A stretch of DNA of 64,000 nucleotides from Arcobacteraceae bacterium (GTDB lineage: Bacteria > Campylobacterota > Campylobacteria > Campylobacterales > Arcobacteraceae), in NCBI GenBank assembly GCA_021107755.1, contig JAIOSF010000023.1:62001-126000 (forward strand), given 5' to 3'. Position 1 is the stretch's first letter; each line of letters starts with the position of its first letter. A model generated the notes under the pieces. The model did not search any database. It saw nothing but the letters and a program-made list of their open reading frames with translations, and was not told the DNA's origin. This document shows, in pieces, positions 8,707 through 18,008 of the stretch. Position numbers and translations under genes: made by a program.

Positions 8707-9969
8707 TTAAAAAGTCGATTTACTATAAAGAACAAATTTTCCTGCTAACTCTTCTAATTCTTTATTAATTTTTTCTTGTAATTTTAGATCTTGAATATTA
8801 TCTAAAACATCACAAATTTTATTTGCTATAAATTCAAACTCTTCTTCTTTCATCCCTCGTGCTGTTAAAGCTGGACTTCCTATTCTTATACCACTTGTGA
8901 TAAAAGGACTTCTTGTATCTCCTGGTACACTGTTTTTATTTACAGTAATTCCTGCATTTCCAAGTGCTATATCTGCATCTTTACCTGAAAATTCTTTATT
9001 TAAAAAACTTACAAGTACAAGATGATTATCTGTACCATTACTTACTAAATCATATCCTCTAGTGATTAAAACTTTTTCTAAAACTTTTGCATTGGCTTTG
9101 ATTTGCTTTGCATATTCTTTCCATGAAACATCTAACACTTCTTTAAATGCAACTGCTTTTGCAGCAATAACATGAATCAAAGGACCACCTTGTGTTCCTG
9201 GGAAAATTGCTGAATCAATTTTTTTAGCTATCTCTTCATCATTACACAAAATCATACCACCTCGAGGACCTCTGAGTGTTTTATGTGTAGTTGTTGTAAC
9301 TACATCAGCATAAGGGAAAGGAGACATGTGTTCACCTGCTGCAACTAAACCAGCTATATGTGCAATATCTGCAAATAAGATTGCACCAACAGCATCTGCT
9401 ATCTCTCTAAATTTTTTAAAATCAAGTTCTCTCGCATAAGCACTTGCACCACAAATGATAATTTTTGGTTGTGTAACTTTTGCAATATCCATAACTTTAT
9501 CATAATCAATATATCCATTTAATTCTACCCCATAAGAAAAAGCATTATAATTCTTTCCTGAAAATGATGGTTTACTTCCATGAGTCAAATGTCCACCATG
9601 ACTTAAATCCATACCAAGAATTTTATCCCCTGCACTTAGCAATGCTGCATATACTGCACTATTAGCTTGGCTTCCTGAGTGTGGTTGTACATTTGCATAT
9701 TTACAACCAAAAATTTTACAAGCTCTATTGATAGCTAATTGCTCAACTTGATCTGCAAACTCACACCCACCATAATATCTTTTATATGGATAACCTTCAG
9801 CATATTTGTTTGTAAAAATACTTCCTGTTGCCTCCATAACAGCAGGACTGGTAAAGTTTTCCGATGCAATCATCTCTAAGTGATTTGTTTCTCTTTTTAA
9901 CTCATTTTCAATTATTGAAAATACCTCATAATCTGCTTCTTCTAAACTCTCATTTTTTATAAAACTCAT
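8707..9969 (-). CDS. glyA: Serine hydroxymethyltransferase
   Basis: GlyA interconverts serine and glycine while charging tetrahydrofolate, the main cellular source of one-carbon units; it is a PLP enzyme. The 420 residues match the family along the whole length: [15 protein letters not shown]-type N-terminus (here [15 protein letters not shown]), [18 protein letters not shown], the PLP lysine in [16 protein letters not shown], and [17 protein letters not shown] near the C-terminus. The start follows AAGGAGATATAA. It lies 70 bases after a PNPOx-like gene and may be the last gene of the leftward unit that begins near 12406. Confidence 0.98.
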   Translation of the reverse strand: MSFIKNESLEEADYEVFSIIENELKRETNHLEMIASENFTSPAVMEATGSIFTNKYAEGYPYKRYYGGCEFADQVEQLAINRACKIFGCKYANVQPHSGSQANSAVYAALLSAGDKILGMDLSHGGHLTHGSKPSFSGKNYNAFSYGVELNGYIDYDKVMDIAKVTQPKIIICGASAYARELDFKKFREIADAVGAILFADIAHIAGLVAAGEHMSPFPYADVVTTTTHKTLRGPRGGMILCNDEEIAKKIDSAIFPGTQGGPLIHVIAAKAVAFKEVLDVSWKEYAKQIKANAKVLEKVLITRGYDLVSNGTDNHLVLVSFLNKEFSGKDADIALGNAGITVNKNSVPGDTRSPFITSGIRIGSPALTARGMKEEEFEFIANKICDVLDNIQDLKLQEKINKELEELAGKFVLYSKSTF

Positions 9970-10039
9970 TTATATCTCCTTTTATTTTTTAAATCATAAC
10001 CTAACTAACAACATTACACAATCCAAAAATTGCTATTTT

Positions 10040-10513
10040 TTATTTATAATATCTTCCTACACATTTCAAAATATCTATTCTAATAACAGCTGTACCATTT
10101 ATCATATTTAGTGGTAATTCTTTATTTTTTAAATGAGGTGTAAATTTTTCCACTATTTTTAAAAGTGCTATTTTCTTTTCATCAAAATCCTCAACAATGG
10201 TTGCATATCCTTGTAAAATTATGCTATTAAATTCGGTATTTACATCACAAGGGTTTTCCACTCCATCATATAATAAAGATATCATTTCATCTATTTCAAA
10301 ACATACATTTGGATTTAATTTTATATTATCTATTTTTTCTCCTTTTGGTAATCCGTGTAAATATATTTTTTGATTATGATATACAAAATGCATAGGTACA
10401 ATATAAGGATAACCGTCCTCTCCAAAACTCCCAATACGACCAACTTCAGCCCGTATCAATAGCTTTTCAACTTCTTCTTGTGTAAGCAAATGTGTTTTTG
10501 TTCTGTGTCTCAT
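10040..10513 (-). CDS. Pyridoxamine 5'-phosphate oxidase-like FMN-binding protein
   Basis: The 157-residue protein has the split-barrel flavin fold of the PNPOx-like/NimA group: LLIRAEVGRIGSFGEDGYPYIVPMHFVYHNQKIYLHG, then KIDNIKLNPNVCFEIDE, then SIILQGYATIVED. These proteins bind FMN, F420 or heme and reduce small molecules such as nitroimidazoles; the true PdxH active-site pattern is not evident. Its start overlaps the stop of the aminotransferase gene (ATGA), so the two are translationally coupled. The company of PLP enzymes and a MocR regulator makes a vitamin B6-linked role attractive, but unproven. Confidence 0.85.
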   Translation of the reverse strand: MRHRTKTHLLTQEEVEKLLIRAEVGRIGSFGEDGYPYIVPMHFVYHNQKIYLHGLPKGEKIDNIKLNPNVCFEIDEMISLLYDGVENPCDVNTEFNSIILQGYATIVEDFDEKKIALLKIVEKFTPHLKNKELPLNMINGTAVIRIDILKCVGRYYK

Positions 10514-11694
10514 ATATTTTTTCCTTTTAATTCTTTTACTGCTTTTTCAAATCTTTTAAATCCTATTTTTATCTCTTTTTTTGATATATTCAAAGGTGGT
10601 AAAAATCGAACTATATCCTGCCCTGATTTAAGTGTTAAAACACCATACTTTAAAGATAACTTGACAATCTCATTGAGCATGATTTCATCTTTAAGTTTCA
10701 CTCCAAGCATAAAACCAAAGCCATTTTTTGATAAAAACAAAGATGGATATTTTTCTATAAAATAATCTAGATAATCATTAAAATACTTAATATTTGATTC
10801 AAGTTTTCCACTCTTTTTATACTTTTCTAAAATATTTAAAACCTTAATGGACACTGTTGTCGAAAGGTGATTTCCACCAAAAGTTGAACCATGATCACCT
10901 TGATTTAAAACATTTTTTAAATCTGTCATCATCATCCCTATTGGAACTCCTGTTGCTAAGCCTTTTGCTAAAGTTATAATATTTGGTCTAATCTCATAAT
11001 GATGTGACATTAAAAATTCTCCACTTCTATAAACACCTGTTTGAATTTCATCTATTATCAATAATGATTTCTTTTTTTCCAATACCTCACTTAACTTTTT
11101 TACTTGTTCTTTATCTTGCATAAAGATACCACCTTCCCCTTGAATCAGTTCAAGCATAACAGCAACAGTGTCATCATCTATTAGATTTATTGCTTCATTT
11201 ATATTATCAGCATAAACAAATCCATCAGGATAAGGTCCAAAATATTTATGTTTTTCCTCTTGTGCTGTTGCTTTTAAAGTTGCTATTGTTCTTCCATGAA
11301 AAGAATTTTTAATAGTTATAATTTTATATTTCACCTTATTAAAAGCTATATTTCCATATTTTCTAGCTAATTTAATAGCACTTTCATTTGCTTCAGCTCC
11401 ACTATTACAAAAATAACATTGCATATCATAAGTACTTAATGTAACTATTTTTTTCGCACATTTTTCTTGCGACTTTATATGATAAATATTTGATGTATGC
11501 AAAATTTTATTGGCTTGTTTAGTTATTTTTTTAACAACTTTTTTATCACAATAACCCAAACTATTTACACCAATCCCAGAAGAAAAATCAACATAATCTC
11601 TCCCTTTTTCATCATATAAAATAGAATTTTTACCTTTTACAAATGATACATCTAATCTATTATATAATGGCAATAAATAATTGTTTTCTTTCAT
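10510..11694 (-). CDS. argD: Class III aminotransferase, acetylornithine aminotransferase-like
   Basis: From the ATG at 11694, which follows AGGGGAG, the protein is 394 residues, the usual ArgD length; a longer frame to 11733 would add residues that overlap the MOSC gene. Family signatures are YNRLDVSFVKGKNSILYDE, CNSGAEANESAIKLARK, SFHGRT, the PLP-phosphate Asp in LLIIDEIQTG, the Schiff-base lysine in TLAKGLATG, and GDHGSTFGGN. ArgD moves an amino group from N-acetylornithine (or succinyldiaminopimelate) to 2-oxoglutarate. No other arginine gene is nearby and the neighbours are a MOSC protein and a PNPOx-like flavoprotein, so another omega-amine substrate is possible. Confidence 0.82.
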   Translation of the reverse strand: MKENNYLLPLYNRLDVSFVKGKNSILYDEKGRDYVDFSSGIGVNSLGYCDKKVVKKITKQANKILHTSNIYHIKSQEKCAKKIVTLSTYDMQCYFCNSGAEANESAIKLARKYGNIAFNKVKYKIITIKNSFHGRTIATLKATAQEEKHKYFGPYPDGFVYADNINEAINLIDDDTVAVMLELIQGEGGIFMQDKEQVKKLSEVLEKKKSLLIIDEIQTGVYRSGEFLMSHHYEIRPNIITLAKGLATGVPIGMMMTDLKNVLNQGDHGSTFGGNHLSTTVSIKVLNILEKYKKSGKLESNIKYFNDYLDYFIEKYPSLFLSKNGFGFMLGVKLKDEIMLNEIVKLSLKYGVLTLKSGQDIVRFLPPLNISKKEIKIGFKRFEKAVKELKGKNI

Positions 11695-11704
11695 TTCTCC
11701 CCTT

Positions 11705-12406
11705 TTAAGTATGATAAAATGAAAACTGTTCATCTTTATCTTGAAATTTATATCGTTTTGACAACGACTCCAAAAATGGCTTTCCTAATACTTTACAACT
11801 TAGTGCTTCATTGGTTATTTTTTCATCTAATAATGGATTTACAATAAGTTGATTAAGTTTTTTAATACTTAAGTTGAGATATTTTCTCTTTTCTAAAATA
11901 AGCTCATCATTTACACAAACTACACCTTCTATTAAAACTTTTGCATACCAACCAGTTAAACCACTTTGAAAAATAAATTTTGTCATCTCTTTTTTGTTTG
12001 TATTGGCACTTAATTTCCAACATGGTTGTCTTGGTTGTGTAATCTGTATTTTTACCTCTCCTAATTGATAAATATCCCCAACACATATATCAACTTCTGA
12101 AACATTTGAAAAAATAATATTTTCTCCAAAATGAGACACTTCATCAATATTTAAATCTATTTTACACTCTTTATTTATCTCTTCATAAGTTTTTTGAGAA
12201 AACATAAAAAGTGCTTTATTTTCTCCTCCGTGATGTTCTAAATCAGCTTGTTCATCATCAAGAAATCCTGTTTTTGTTAGAAAAGCATTTTGTACTGGAT
12301 ATTTCTTTATTCCAGAAGTTAACTCTTTTCTTTTACTATTTTCCAAAATTGTTGTTGTAACTTTTCCAACTTTTATAAATAAAACTCTTGCTATTTTTGT
12401 TTTCAC
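11705..12406 (-). CDS. MOSC-domain protein (YiiM-like)
   Basis: The protein has a MOSC core with the invariant Cys (PRQPCWKLSA) and a YiiM-type pattern (FLDDEQADLEHHGGENKALFMF, then FGENIIF), followed by a C-terminal helical 3-alpha region. MOSC proteins bind molybdenum cofactor and often reduce N-hydroxylated compounds; YiiM detoxifies 6-hydroxylaminopurine in E. coli. I place the start at the GTG at 12406 because GGAGGG lies 4-5 bases upstream; the in-frame ATG at 12418 would put that ribosome site inside the gene. It is the first gene of the probable unit MOSC, argD-like, PNPOx-like, glyA. Confidence 0.85.
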   Translation of the reverse strand: MKTKIARVLFIKVGKVTTTILENSKRKELTSGIKKYPVQNAFLTKTGFLDDEQADLEHHGGENKALFMFSQKTYEEINKECKIDLNIDEVSHFGENIIFSNVSEVDICVGDIYQLGEVKIQITQPRQPCWKLSANTNKKEMTKFIFQSGLTGWYAKVLIEGVVCVNDELILEKRKYLNLSIKKLNQLIVNPLLDEKITNEALSCKVLGKPFLESLSKRYKFQDKDEQFSFYHT

Positions 12407-12447
12407 ATAACCCTCCATAAACTCTACTTATTTAAGTTTTCAAGTGT

Positions 12448-12484
12448 TATAATAACAATAAACTGTATCTTTTACAAGGTACAG
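12448..12484. promoter_or_regulatory. Divergent promoter and likely MocR operator
   Basis: CTGTATCTT (12463-12471) and AAGGTACAG (12476-12484) are inverted arms with one mismatch and a 4-base spacer. A third copy in direct orientation, CCGTACCTT, is at 12532-12540. On the minus strand TTGTAA (12477-12472) and TATTAT (12454-12449), 17 bases apart, form a promoter for the MOSC unit whose -35 lies inside the operator. On the plus strand TATAAT (12448-12453) is a -10 for the MocR gene. The layout fits repression by the divergently encoded regulator. Confidence 0.6.
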
Positions 12485-12509
12485 ATTCATATAAAAAAAA
12501 AGGACAGTT

Positions 12510-13904
12510 ATCTATAAACTTATAAATTCATCCGTACCTTTATATATTCAACTTTATAATCAAATAAAAGAAAAAATAGAAAAAGAATTATCAGCAGGGA
12601 GTAAACTTCCCTCTATACGAAAGATGGCTCAAGATTATCAGATAAGTAAAAATACTGTAGAGTCAGCATATAGTCAATTATTTGCCGAAGGTTATATTGA
12701 AAGTCGTCCTCAAAGTGGCTATTTTGTAAGTGATGAGATTGAACATTATCTACCTTTTAATAAATCTAAAAAACAATCTTCTCCACCAGAAACATCTAGT
12801 TTTTTATATAATTTCTTTCCTGCCCAATTACATAATAATAATTTCCCAAATAAATTATGGACACGATTACATAATAAAGTGATGAATGATACAATTGATT
12901 TTGGTGGATATCCAAATAAACAAGGGGAACTTTCACTTAGAATACAAATATCAAAATATCTCAGTAGTAGCCGAGGAGTACAATCTACTCCTGAACAAAT
13001 TATAGTGTGTAGTGGATTTGCCGATTCTATGTTTATTATTGCTTCTTTATTGAAATCTTTTACTTCAAAATTAGCAATTGAATTTCCAGGATATAATGTT
13101 GTGAAACAGGTATTTAAACAATTTGATTATTCTATTGAAGATATTCCAATAAATGCAAATGGAATTAGTTTAAAAGATATAGAAAAAAGTCAATCCAAAC
13201 TCTTATATGTAACCCCATCACATCAGTATCCAACAGGTGTTACAATCCCTATTGCAAACCGTTTTAAGCTTATCCAATGGGCTATACAAAATAATGCCTA
13301 TATTATTGAGGATGATTATGACAGTGAATTAAGCTATAACAACCGTCCAATACCAGCACTACAAGGTATCAATCATAACAATTGTGTCATATATACAGGT
13401 ACATTATCAAAATCTCTTTCTCCTGCTCTGAGGATAAGTTATCTTGTGTTACCTACAACCTTATTAAAAAAATATCAAGATCTATTTACTTTTCCTTTCT
13501 CAGGAGTACCAATTGATACACAAAAAACACTTGAACTTTTTATAAAAGAAGGTTATTGGGAAAAACATATTCGTAAAACTCGTACACTCAATAGAAAAAA
13601 ACATGATATTATGAAAAAAAATTTATTATTATATTTAGATAAATATATCTCCATATTAAGAGAAGGTAGTGGTTTATCTATAGTAATTGTACCTACTGTA
13701 ATATTAGATTGGAAAAAACTCAATAAAGAAGCAGAAGATAAAAAAATAAAACTTTATTATATACACTATGATTCTACTGCAACAATTCAAGCTATCTGTA
13801 TGGGGTTTGGAGGATTTCTAGAAGAAGAGATCCCTATTGCTGTAAAAGCTTTTTCAGAAATATTTTTCAATTCAATAAAAGATATCTCCAAATCAATTAA
13901 TTAA
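12510..13904 (+). CDS. MocR/PdxR-type regulator (GntR HTH + aminotransferase-like domain), unusual start
   Basis: The protein joins a GntR winged helix to a class I aminotransferase-like PLP domain with the PLP lysine in TLSKSLSPALRISYLVLP. The first ATG (12624) falls in the middle of the winged helix (SIRKMAQDYQISKNTVESAY). Upstream of it the frame stays open to 12495 and encodes the missing first helix (PLYIQLYNQIKEKIEKELSAGSKLPS), but contains no ATG, GTG, TTG or CTG. An ATC at 12510, five bases after AGGA, is the best rare-start candidate. The regulator is divergent from the MOSC/argD-like/PNPOx/glyA unit and probably controls it in response to PLP or an amino compound. Confidence 0.8.
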   Translation: MYKLINSSVPLYIQLYNQIKEKIEKELSAGSKLPSIRKMAQDYQISKNTVESAYSQLFAEGYIESRPQSGYFVSDEIEHYLPFNKSKKQSSPPETSSFLYNFFPAQLHNNNFPNKLWTRLHNKVMNDTIDFGGYPNKQGELSLRIQISKYLSSSRGVQSTPEQIIVCSGFADSMFIIASLLKSFTSKLAIEFPGYNVVKQVFKQFDYSIEDIPINANGISLKDIEKSQSKLLYVTPSHQYPTGVTIPIANRFKLIQWAIQNNAYIIEDDYDSELSYNNRPIPALQGINHNNCVIYTGTLSKSLSPALRISYLVLPTTLLKKYQDLFTFPFSGVPIDTQKTLELFIKEGYWEKHIRKTRTLNRKKHDIMKKNLLLYLDKYISILREGSGLSIVIVPTVILDWKKLNKEAEDKKIKLYYIHYDSTATIQAICMGFGGFLEEEIPIAVKAFSEIFFNSIKDISKSIN

Positions 13905-13923
13905 TGAATCTATATACAATATA

Positions 13924-14760
13924 TTACTTTTGATTGATAGCTTCATAAGCAATTAATATTTTCTTTCGCATCACGCCCCATCTATATCCACTCATTGCAC
14001 CACTTTTTGCAATAACTCTATGACAAGGGATGAGATAGCCTATGTGATTTTTTCCTATAGCACTTGCTACAGCTCTTACTGCTTTTGGTTTATCAATAAG
14101 ATTAGCCATATCTTGATAGGTAGTAACTACACCATTTGGAAGATTTAAAAGAGCTTTCCAAACATTCACTTGAAAATTTGTCCCTTTTACTAAAAGATTG
14201 TATTTTTTGTTTTTGATAAAAATATTTTCAATATACTCTTTTGCTTTTTCATTGTCATGTATGAGATTTGCATTGCCCCAAATTTCATAAAATCTATCAA
14301 AATTTTCCTCTTTATTTTTATCTATAAATCCCAGATAACAGATACCTTTAAGTGTAAAAGCAATAAGTGCTTCACCAAAAGGTGTCTCTCCATATCCATA
14401 AGTTATTGTGACATTTTTCCCTTTTTCTCTATACTCTTTTGGCGTTACTCCTATAAGATTTACAAAAAGTTCATGGAGTCTGCTTGAACTAGAAAGTCCA
14501 ATATCAAGACTACTATCTAGTACGGATTTTGATTCTTTGATATGCTCTTTTGCATAATTAAGTGTTAAAGAGTGTAAAAACTGTTTTGGTGTCACACCGA
14601 CATATTCTTTAAACACTCGAATAAAATGGTATTTACTCATACCAATATTAGAAGCTATCTCATCTATAGAAGGTTGTTCTTTAAAATTTTCATCTATATA
14701 TTTAATAGCTTTTTCAATCTGATTGTAGTTGTTATTTTGAGTTTTTAAACAATCATCCAT
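13924..14760 (-). CDS. AraC-type HTH fused to O6-alkylguanine-DNA methyltransferase (Ada-like)
   Basis: The 278-residue protein combines an AraC-type helix-turn-helix (about residues 10-100; IASNIGMSKYHFIRVFKEYVGVTPKQFL) with a complete methyltransferase domain whose acceptor Cys lies in IPCHRVIAKSG (about 246) preceded by the QVNVWKALLNLPNGVVTTYQDMA segment. It lacks the N-terminal zinc/phosphotriester domain of E. coli Ada, so it can repair O6-alkylguanine but should not be switched on by phosphotriester methylation as Ada is. The ATG at 14760 follows GGAG and is preferred to the TTG at 14766. It converges on the MocR gene. Confidence 0.93.
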   Translation of the reverse strand: MDDCLKTQNNNYNQIEKAIKYIDENFKEQPSIDEIASNIGMSKYHFIRVFKEYVGVTPKQFLHSLTLNYAKEHIKESKSVLDSSLDIGLSSSSRLHELFVNLIGVTPKEYREKGKNVTITYGYGETPFGEALIAFTLKGICYLGFIDKNKEENFDRFYEIWGNANLIHDNEKAKEYIENIFIKNKKYNLLVKGTNFQVNVWKALLNLPNGVVTTYQDMANLIDKPKAVRAVASAIGKNHIGYLIPCHRVIAKSGAMSGYRWGVMRKKILIAYEAINQK

Positions 14761-14828
14761 ATACAAACTCCAATTTTTTTAAAAGTGTAACAAAATTAAA
14801 ATTTTAATACAATCCAAAAATTGCTAAT

Positions 14829-15719
14829 TTATAAAACAACCTTCTTTTTCATATTAAATAACACAACCGCCACAAAAGCAAATAAACAGCCAATAATAGT
14901 GGAAAGTACAATAACTTCATTGTATACTATTAAGCTAGAAGTAATAGCACCAACTGGAACTATAAACATAAACACTGCTGTTCTATGTGCCCCTATTTTA
15001 CCAGCTGAAAGAAAAAAGAGTGTCGTAGCAAAAGTACCTGGTAATACCCCTATAAAAATTATATTTGACCAAAAAAGCCAATCATAACTAGAAAATGCAA
15101 AAGGATGATAGGGAAAAGCAAATAAAATATTAATAACACTTGCAATTGCAAAAACAACCATAGTATAAAATAGTGGGGAAACATACGAAGAAGCCTTTTG
15201 AGAAATAATTGTCACTATTGCCCAAACAATCGCACCCTCAAAAAAGTACAAACTATCTGCATTTAAAAATCCTAAACCATCAAATGGTATACGAAGTAAA
15301 ATAACAGCTCCAATAATCCCTATAAATAACGCAAAAATTTGTCGAAATGTTACAGATGTCTTAAAAATAAGCGTAGATAAAAAATAAGTCATAATAGGAG
15401 CAACTGCTGTTACTAAAGTACCACCATATCCAGCTTCTCCATGAGATAAACCTTTAAAAAAGAGATAATTAAACAAGGCGGTAAATAATCCCCCTAGGAG
15501 CATATACAAATAGCCTCTTCTGTTTGTTCGTAATGATACTTTTAAATATATTATTACAGGAACAATAGTAATAAATGAAATAGCATATCGCCAAAAAGCA
15601 GCCACAGGTGCATTTGCATGTTCAGCTGCTACTTTGCCAGAAGTCCAAGCGATACCCCATAGTATCATAGCTATAGTCATACCTATATAATATTTATAAG
15701 AGGGTTCACTTTTGTCCAC
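14829..15719 (-). CDS. EamA/DMT-family transporter
   Basis: The 296 residues form about ten membrane helices in two EamA repeats; MTIAMILWGIAWTSGKVAA and FWRYAISFITIVPVIIYL are typical of the first repeat, and GALVF-like and PGTFATTLFFLSAGKIG segments mark the second. It starts with GTG at 15719 behind AAAGGAG. The gene lies downstream of an alcohol dehydrogenase gene (17 bases apart) and reads in the same direction, so it may belong to the unit 17500-14829 that starts with a flavin reductase. The exported compound is unknown. Confidence 0.88.
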   Translation of the reverse strand: MDKSEPSYKYYIGMTIAMILWGIAWTSGKVAAEHANAPVAAFWRYAISFITIVPVIIYLKVSLRTNRRGYLYMLLGGLFTALFNYLFFKGLSHGEAGYGGTLVTAVAPIMTYFLSTLIFKTSVTFRQIFALFIGIIGAVILLRIPFDGLGFLNADSLYFFEGAIVWAIVTIISQKASSYVSPLFYTMVVFAIASVINILFAFPYHPFAFSSYDWLFWSNIIFIGVLPGTFATTLFFLSAGKIGAHRTAVFMFIVPVGAITSSLIVYNEVIVLSTIIGCLFAFVAVVLFNMKKKVVL

Positions 15720-15736
15720 GCATCTCCTTTAATATT

Positions 15737-16870
15737 TCAAATTGATTTTTCTAGTATTTTTATTACTACTGATTTATCTATAGTTCCTCTATCACCAAAT
15801 TGTGCAAACCCATGTTTTTCTAAAAGTGATGTAACTTTTTCTGTAATCTCTTTATCATCAGTGTATGAAGAGATTTTTAAATCTATATTCAGTGATGAGT
15901 ATAAAGTTCTGATTTTTTCAATTACAACAGAAGAATCCTTCGTATCTAATCCAAATACATTTTTTCCCATTTGTACAAGTTTCTCTTGTTTTTCATCTTC
16001 TAATACTGTTAATAGATTTGGTTGAATGATAGCTAAAGTTCTGGCATGGTCAATCCCATACAATCCACTTAACTCATGTCCAATAAAGTGTGTCGCCCAA
16101 TCTTGAGGAACTCCAAGTCCTATAAGACCATTTAACGCTTGATTTGCAAGCCACATAAGATTTGCATACCATAGGTCATCTCTACTATCAAAAGTATCAG
16201 CTAGTTCTATCAAACCTCTCAAAAGTCCCTCTGCATAATAGTCTTGTGCCATTGCCCCATGTTGTTGTGTTAAATATTGTTCACAAGTATGAACAAAAGA
16301 ATCTACAATACCATTTACCAATTGTCTCTCATCTAAACTTTTTAAAACATCTGGATCTAAAACTGCAAACTGTGGATAGGAAAAAGGTGAATGAAAAAAT
16401 CTTTTCTCTTTAGTTTCCTCTTTTGTAATAACTGAGCCTGTATTTGATTCACTTCCTGTAGCTGCTAAAGTTAAAATTGCTCCTATTTTTAAAGCTTTTG
16501 TAGGTGTATATTTACCCTCGAGTAAATCCCAACCATCACCCTCATAAAAAAAAGCATTTGCAACATACTTTGCACCATCAATAACAGAACCACCACCAAC
16601 AGCTAAAATATAGTCAACTTTATTTTCTCTACCATAAGCAATAGCTTTATCTAAAGTCTCTTTTGTAGGATTTGGTTCAATTCCACCAAACTCAAAACAA
16701 GTATGATCTTTTAGGGTATCTTTTACTTGAGTATATACACCATTTTTTTTGATACTTCCTCCACCATAAAGAATTAAAACTCTAGCATCTTTTGATATCA
16801 ACTGTGATATTTTTGCAATTTTGCCTTGTCCAAACTCTATTTTGGTTGGATTTATATATGTAAATTCCAT
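15737..16870 (-). CDS. Iron-type alcohol dehydrogenase, YqhD/butanol-dehydrogenase-like
   Basis: The 377-residue protein is full length for the YqhD/BdhA branch of group III metal-dependent alcohol dehydrogenases. The N-terminus EFTYINPTKIEFGQGKI, the nucleotide motif ILAVGGGSVIDGAKYVA and the metal-ligand region (Asp in GIVDSFVHTCEQYL, His in HFIGHELSGLYGIDHARTLAI) are present. YqhD enzymes reduce toxic aldehydes using NADPH. The neighbours, a quinone-reductase-like flavoprotein and a divergent HxlR regulator, support a reactive-aldehyde/quinone detoxification unit. Confidence 0.92.
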   Translation of the reverse strand: MEFTYINPTKIEFGQGKIAKISQLISKDARVLILYGGGSIKKNGVYTQVKDTLKDHTCFEFGGIEPNPTKETLDKAIAYGRENKVDYILAVGGGSVIDGAKYVANAFFYEGDGWDLLEGKYTPTKALKIGAILTLAATGSESNTGSVITKEETKEKRFFHSPFSYPQFAVLDPDVLKSLDERQLVNGIVDSFVHTCEQYLTQQHGAMAQDYYAEGLLRGLIELADTFDSRDDLWYANLMWLANQALNGLIGLGVPQDWATHFIGHELSGLYGIDHARTLAIIQPNLLTVLEDEKQEKLVQMGKNVFGLDTKDSSVVIEKIRTLYSSLNIDLKISSYTDDKEITEKVTSLLEKHGFAQFGDRGTIDKSVVIKILEKSI

Positions 16871-16909
16871 TATTTTCCTTTTTAATCTTTAAACTTATAC
16901 TTAATTTTT

Positions 16910-17500
16910 TTATAAAAAATTCTTACCCAATGTTTTTTCAAATTTTTCTAACTCTGAATCTAAATCTAAATCACCTTTAAATATATCGTGTACAGAGTAA
17001 GTTTCTAGTTGTTTCGCGCCACAAAATTGAAATGTTTTATGCACAGCAAAGTTCGCTTCATCGACACTCAATCCTTCAAAGAAACCCTCTTTGCTATTAA
17101 ATTCAGTTGTTGGACAGTTATATGTAAGACTTAACATATATGTTTTTGCAGTCATCAAACCTCCACTACCATATTTTTTGCTAGTATCATTCCTACTTCT
17201 TCCATCACTTTCATATGTTACAGTACTTCCACCACCAGAAAACACCTCATCGATATACTTTTTAGTTATCCAAGGTACTGTCATCCAGTACACAGGATAT
17301 TGAAAGATAATAGCATCTGCCCAATCAAACTTTGCAACCTCATCTTTTACATCATACCCTTTATCAATTGCTGTATTTTTTACTTCAAAACCTTTTGATG
17401 TTAAAAACTCATTTGCTTTATCAATATAGTGTTGTGTCAGTTTTCCCTCTGCAATATTTTCATAATATTGATGCCCATTAATAATCAAAACTTTTTTCAT
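16910..17500 (-). CDS. NAD(P)H-dependent flavin oxidoreductase (MdaB/quinone-reductase-like)
   Basis: The 196 residues have the flavodoxin-like fold of NAD(P)H quinone reductases: VLIINGHQYYENIAEGKLTQHYI at the N-terminus, FDWADAIIFQYPVYWMTVPWITKKYIDEVF, and a GGLMTAKTYMLSLTYN segment, all characteristic of the MdaB/KefF group. These FAD or FMN enzymes reduce quinones by two electrons and protect against quinone stress. The ATG follows AAGGAG. The gene is divergent from an HxlR-type regulator, a common pairing in quinone and aldehyde responses. Confidence 0.9.
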   Translation of the reverse strand: MKKVLIINGHQYYENIAEGKLTQHYIDKANEFLTSKGFEVKNTAIDKGYDVKDEVAKFDWADAIIFQYPVYWMTVPWITKKYIDEVFSGGGSTVTYESDGRSRNDTSKKYGSGGLMTAKTYMLSLTYNCPTTEFNSKEGFFEGLSVDEANFAVHKTFQFCGAKQLETYSVHDIFKGDLDLDSELEKFEKTLGKNFL

Positions 17501-17550
17501 AATTGACTCCTTATTTGTGAAATTATAATTCTTATTAACTTAATTCTCCC

Positions 17551-17572
17551 TTACTTACCTAAAGTAAAGTAA
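17551..17572. promoter_or_regulatory. Candidate HxlR operator
   Basis: TTACTT (17551-17556) is followed by two overlapping copies of its complement, AAGTAA (17562-17567 and 17567-17572), midway between the divergent flavoreductase and HxlR genes. Position and dyad symmetry suggest a regulator-binding site. Confidence 0.4.
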
Positions 17573-17621
17573 TGAAGTTTTATTATCTTTGTGGTATAAT
17601 TGTGTTTCAAAGGATTTAATA

Positions 17622-17993
17622 ATGTATTATATTAATGATAAAGAGTATAAGTGTTCTGTTTCAGTGACACTAGATGTATTCAATGATAGATGGAAATTAG
17701 CAATTATATGGCATCTACTTGATGGGGATAAAAGATTTAAAGAGTTACATGAAATTATTAGTGAGATTACACAAAAAACTCTTACTGTAAAACTCAAAGA
17801 ACTTGAAGAAAAAAACATTATCCATAGAGAAGTATTCCCCGAAGTTCCACCAAAAGTTGTTTATTCGTTAACAACTATTGGAAAAGAGCTAGAGTCAGTA
17901 CTAGCTGCCATGCACAAATGGGGAATATCATATACCTCAGCACATGGTAAGATAACAGATGAAAATAAGTGTGAAAGCACTTTTTGTTCTTAA
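17622..17993 (+). CDS. HxlR-family winged-helix regulator
   Basis: The 123-residue protein has the HxlR pattern: Cys near the N-terminus (YKCSVSVTLDVFNDRWKLAIIWHLLDGDKRFKELH), ISEITQKTLTVKLKELEEKNIIHREVFPEVPPKVVYSLT, then GKELESVLAAMHKWG. The N-terminal Cys corresponds to the redox-sensing Cys of YodB-like members. The ATG at 17622 follows AAAGGA; an in-frame TTG at 17589 would lie before that ribosome site. It is divergent from the flavin oxidoreductase and very likely regulates it and the alcohol dehydrogenase. Confidence 0.92.
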   Translation: MYYINDKEYKCSVSVTLDVFNDRWKLAIIWHLLDGDKRFKELHEIISEITQKTLTVKLKELEEKNIIHREVFPEVPPKVVYSLTTIGKELESVLAAMHKWGISYTSAHGKITDENKCESTFCS

Positions 17994-18008
17994 ATAGTAG
18001 GATAAACA

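Noticed and set aside
17589-17621. Upstream TTG start for the HxlR gene
   Set aside because: The ribosome site AAAGGA lies between this TTG and the ATG at 17622, so the shorter protein is preferred.
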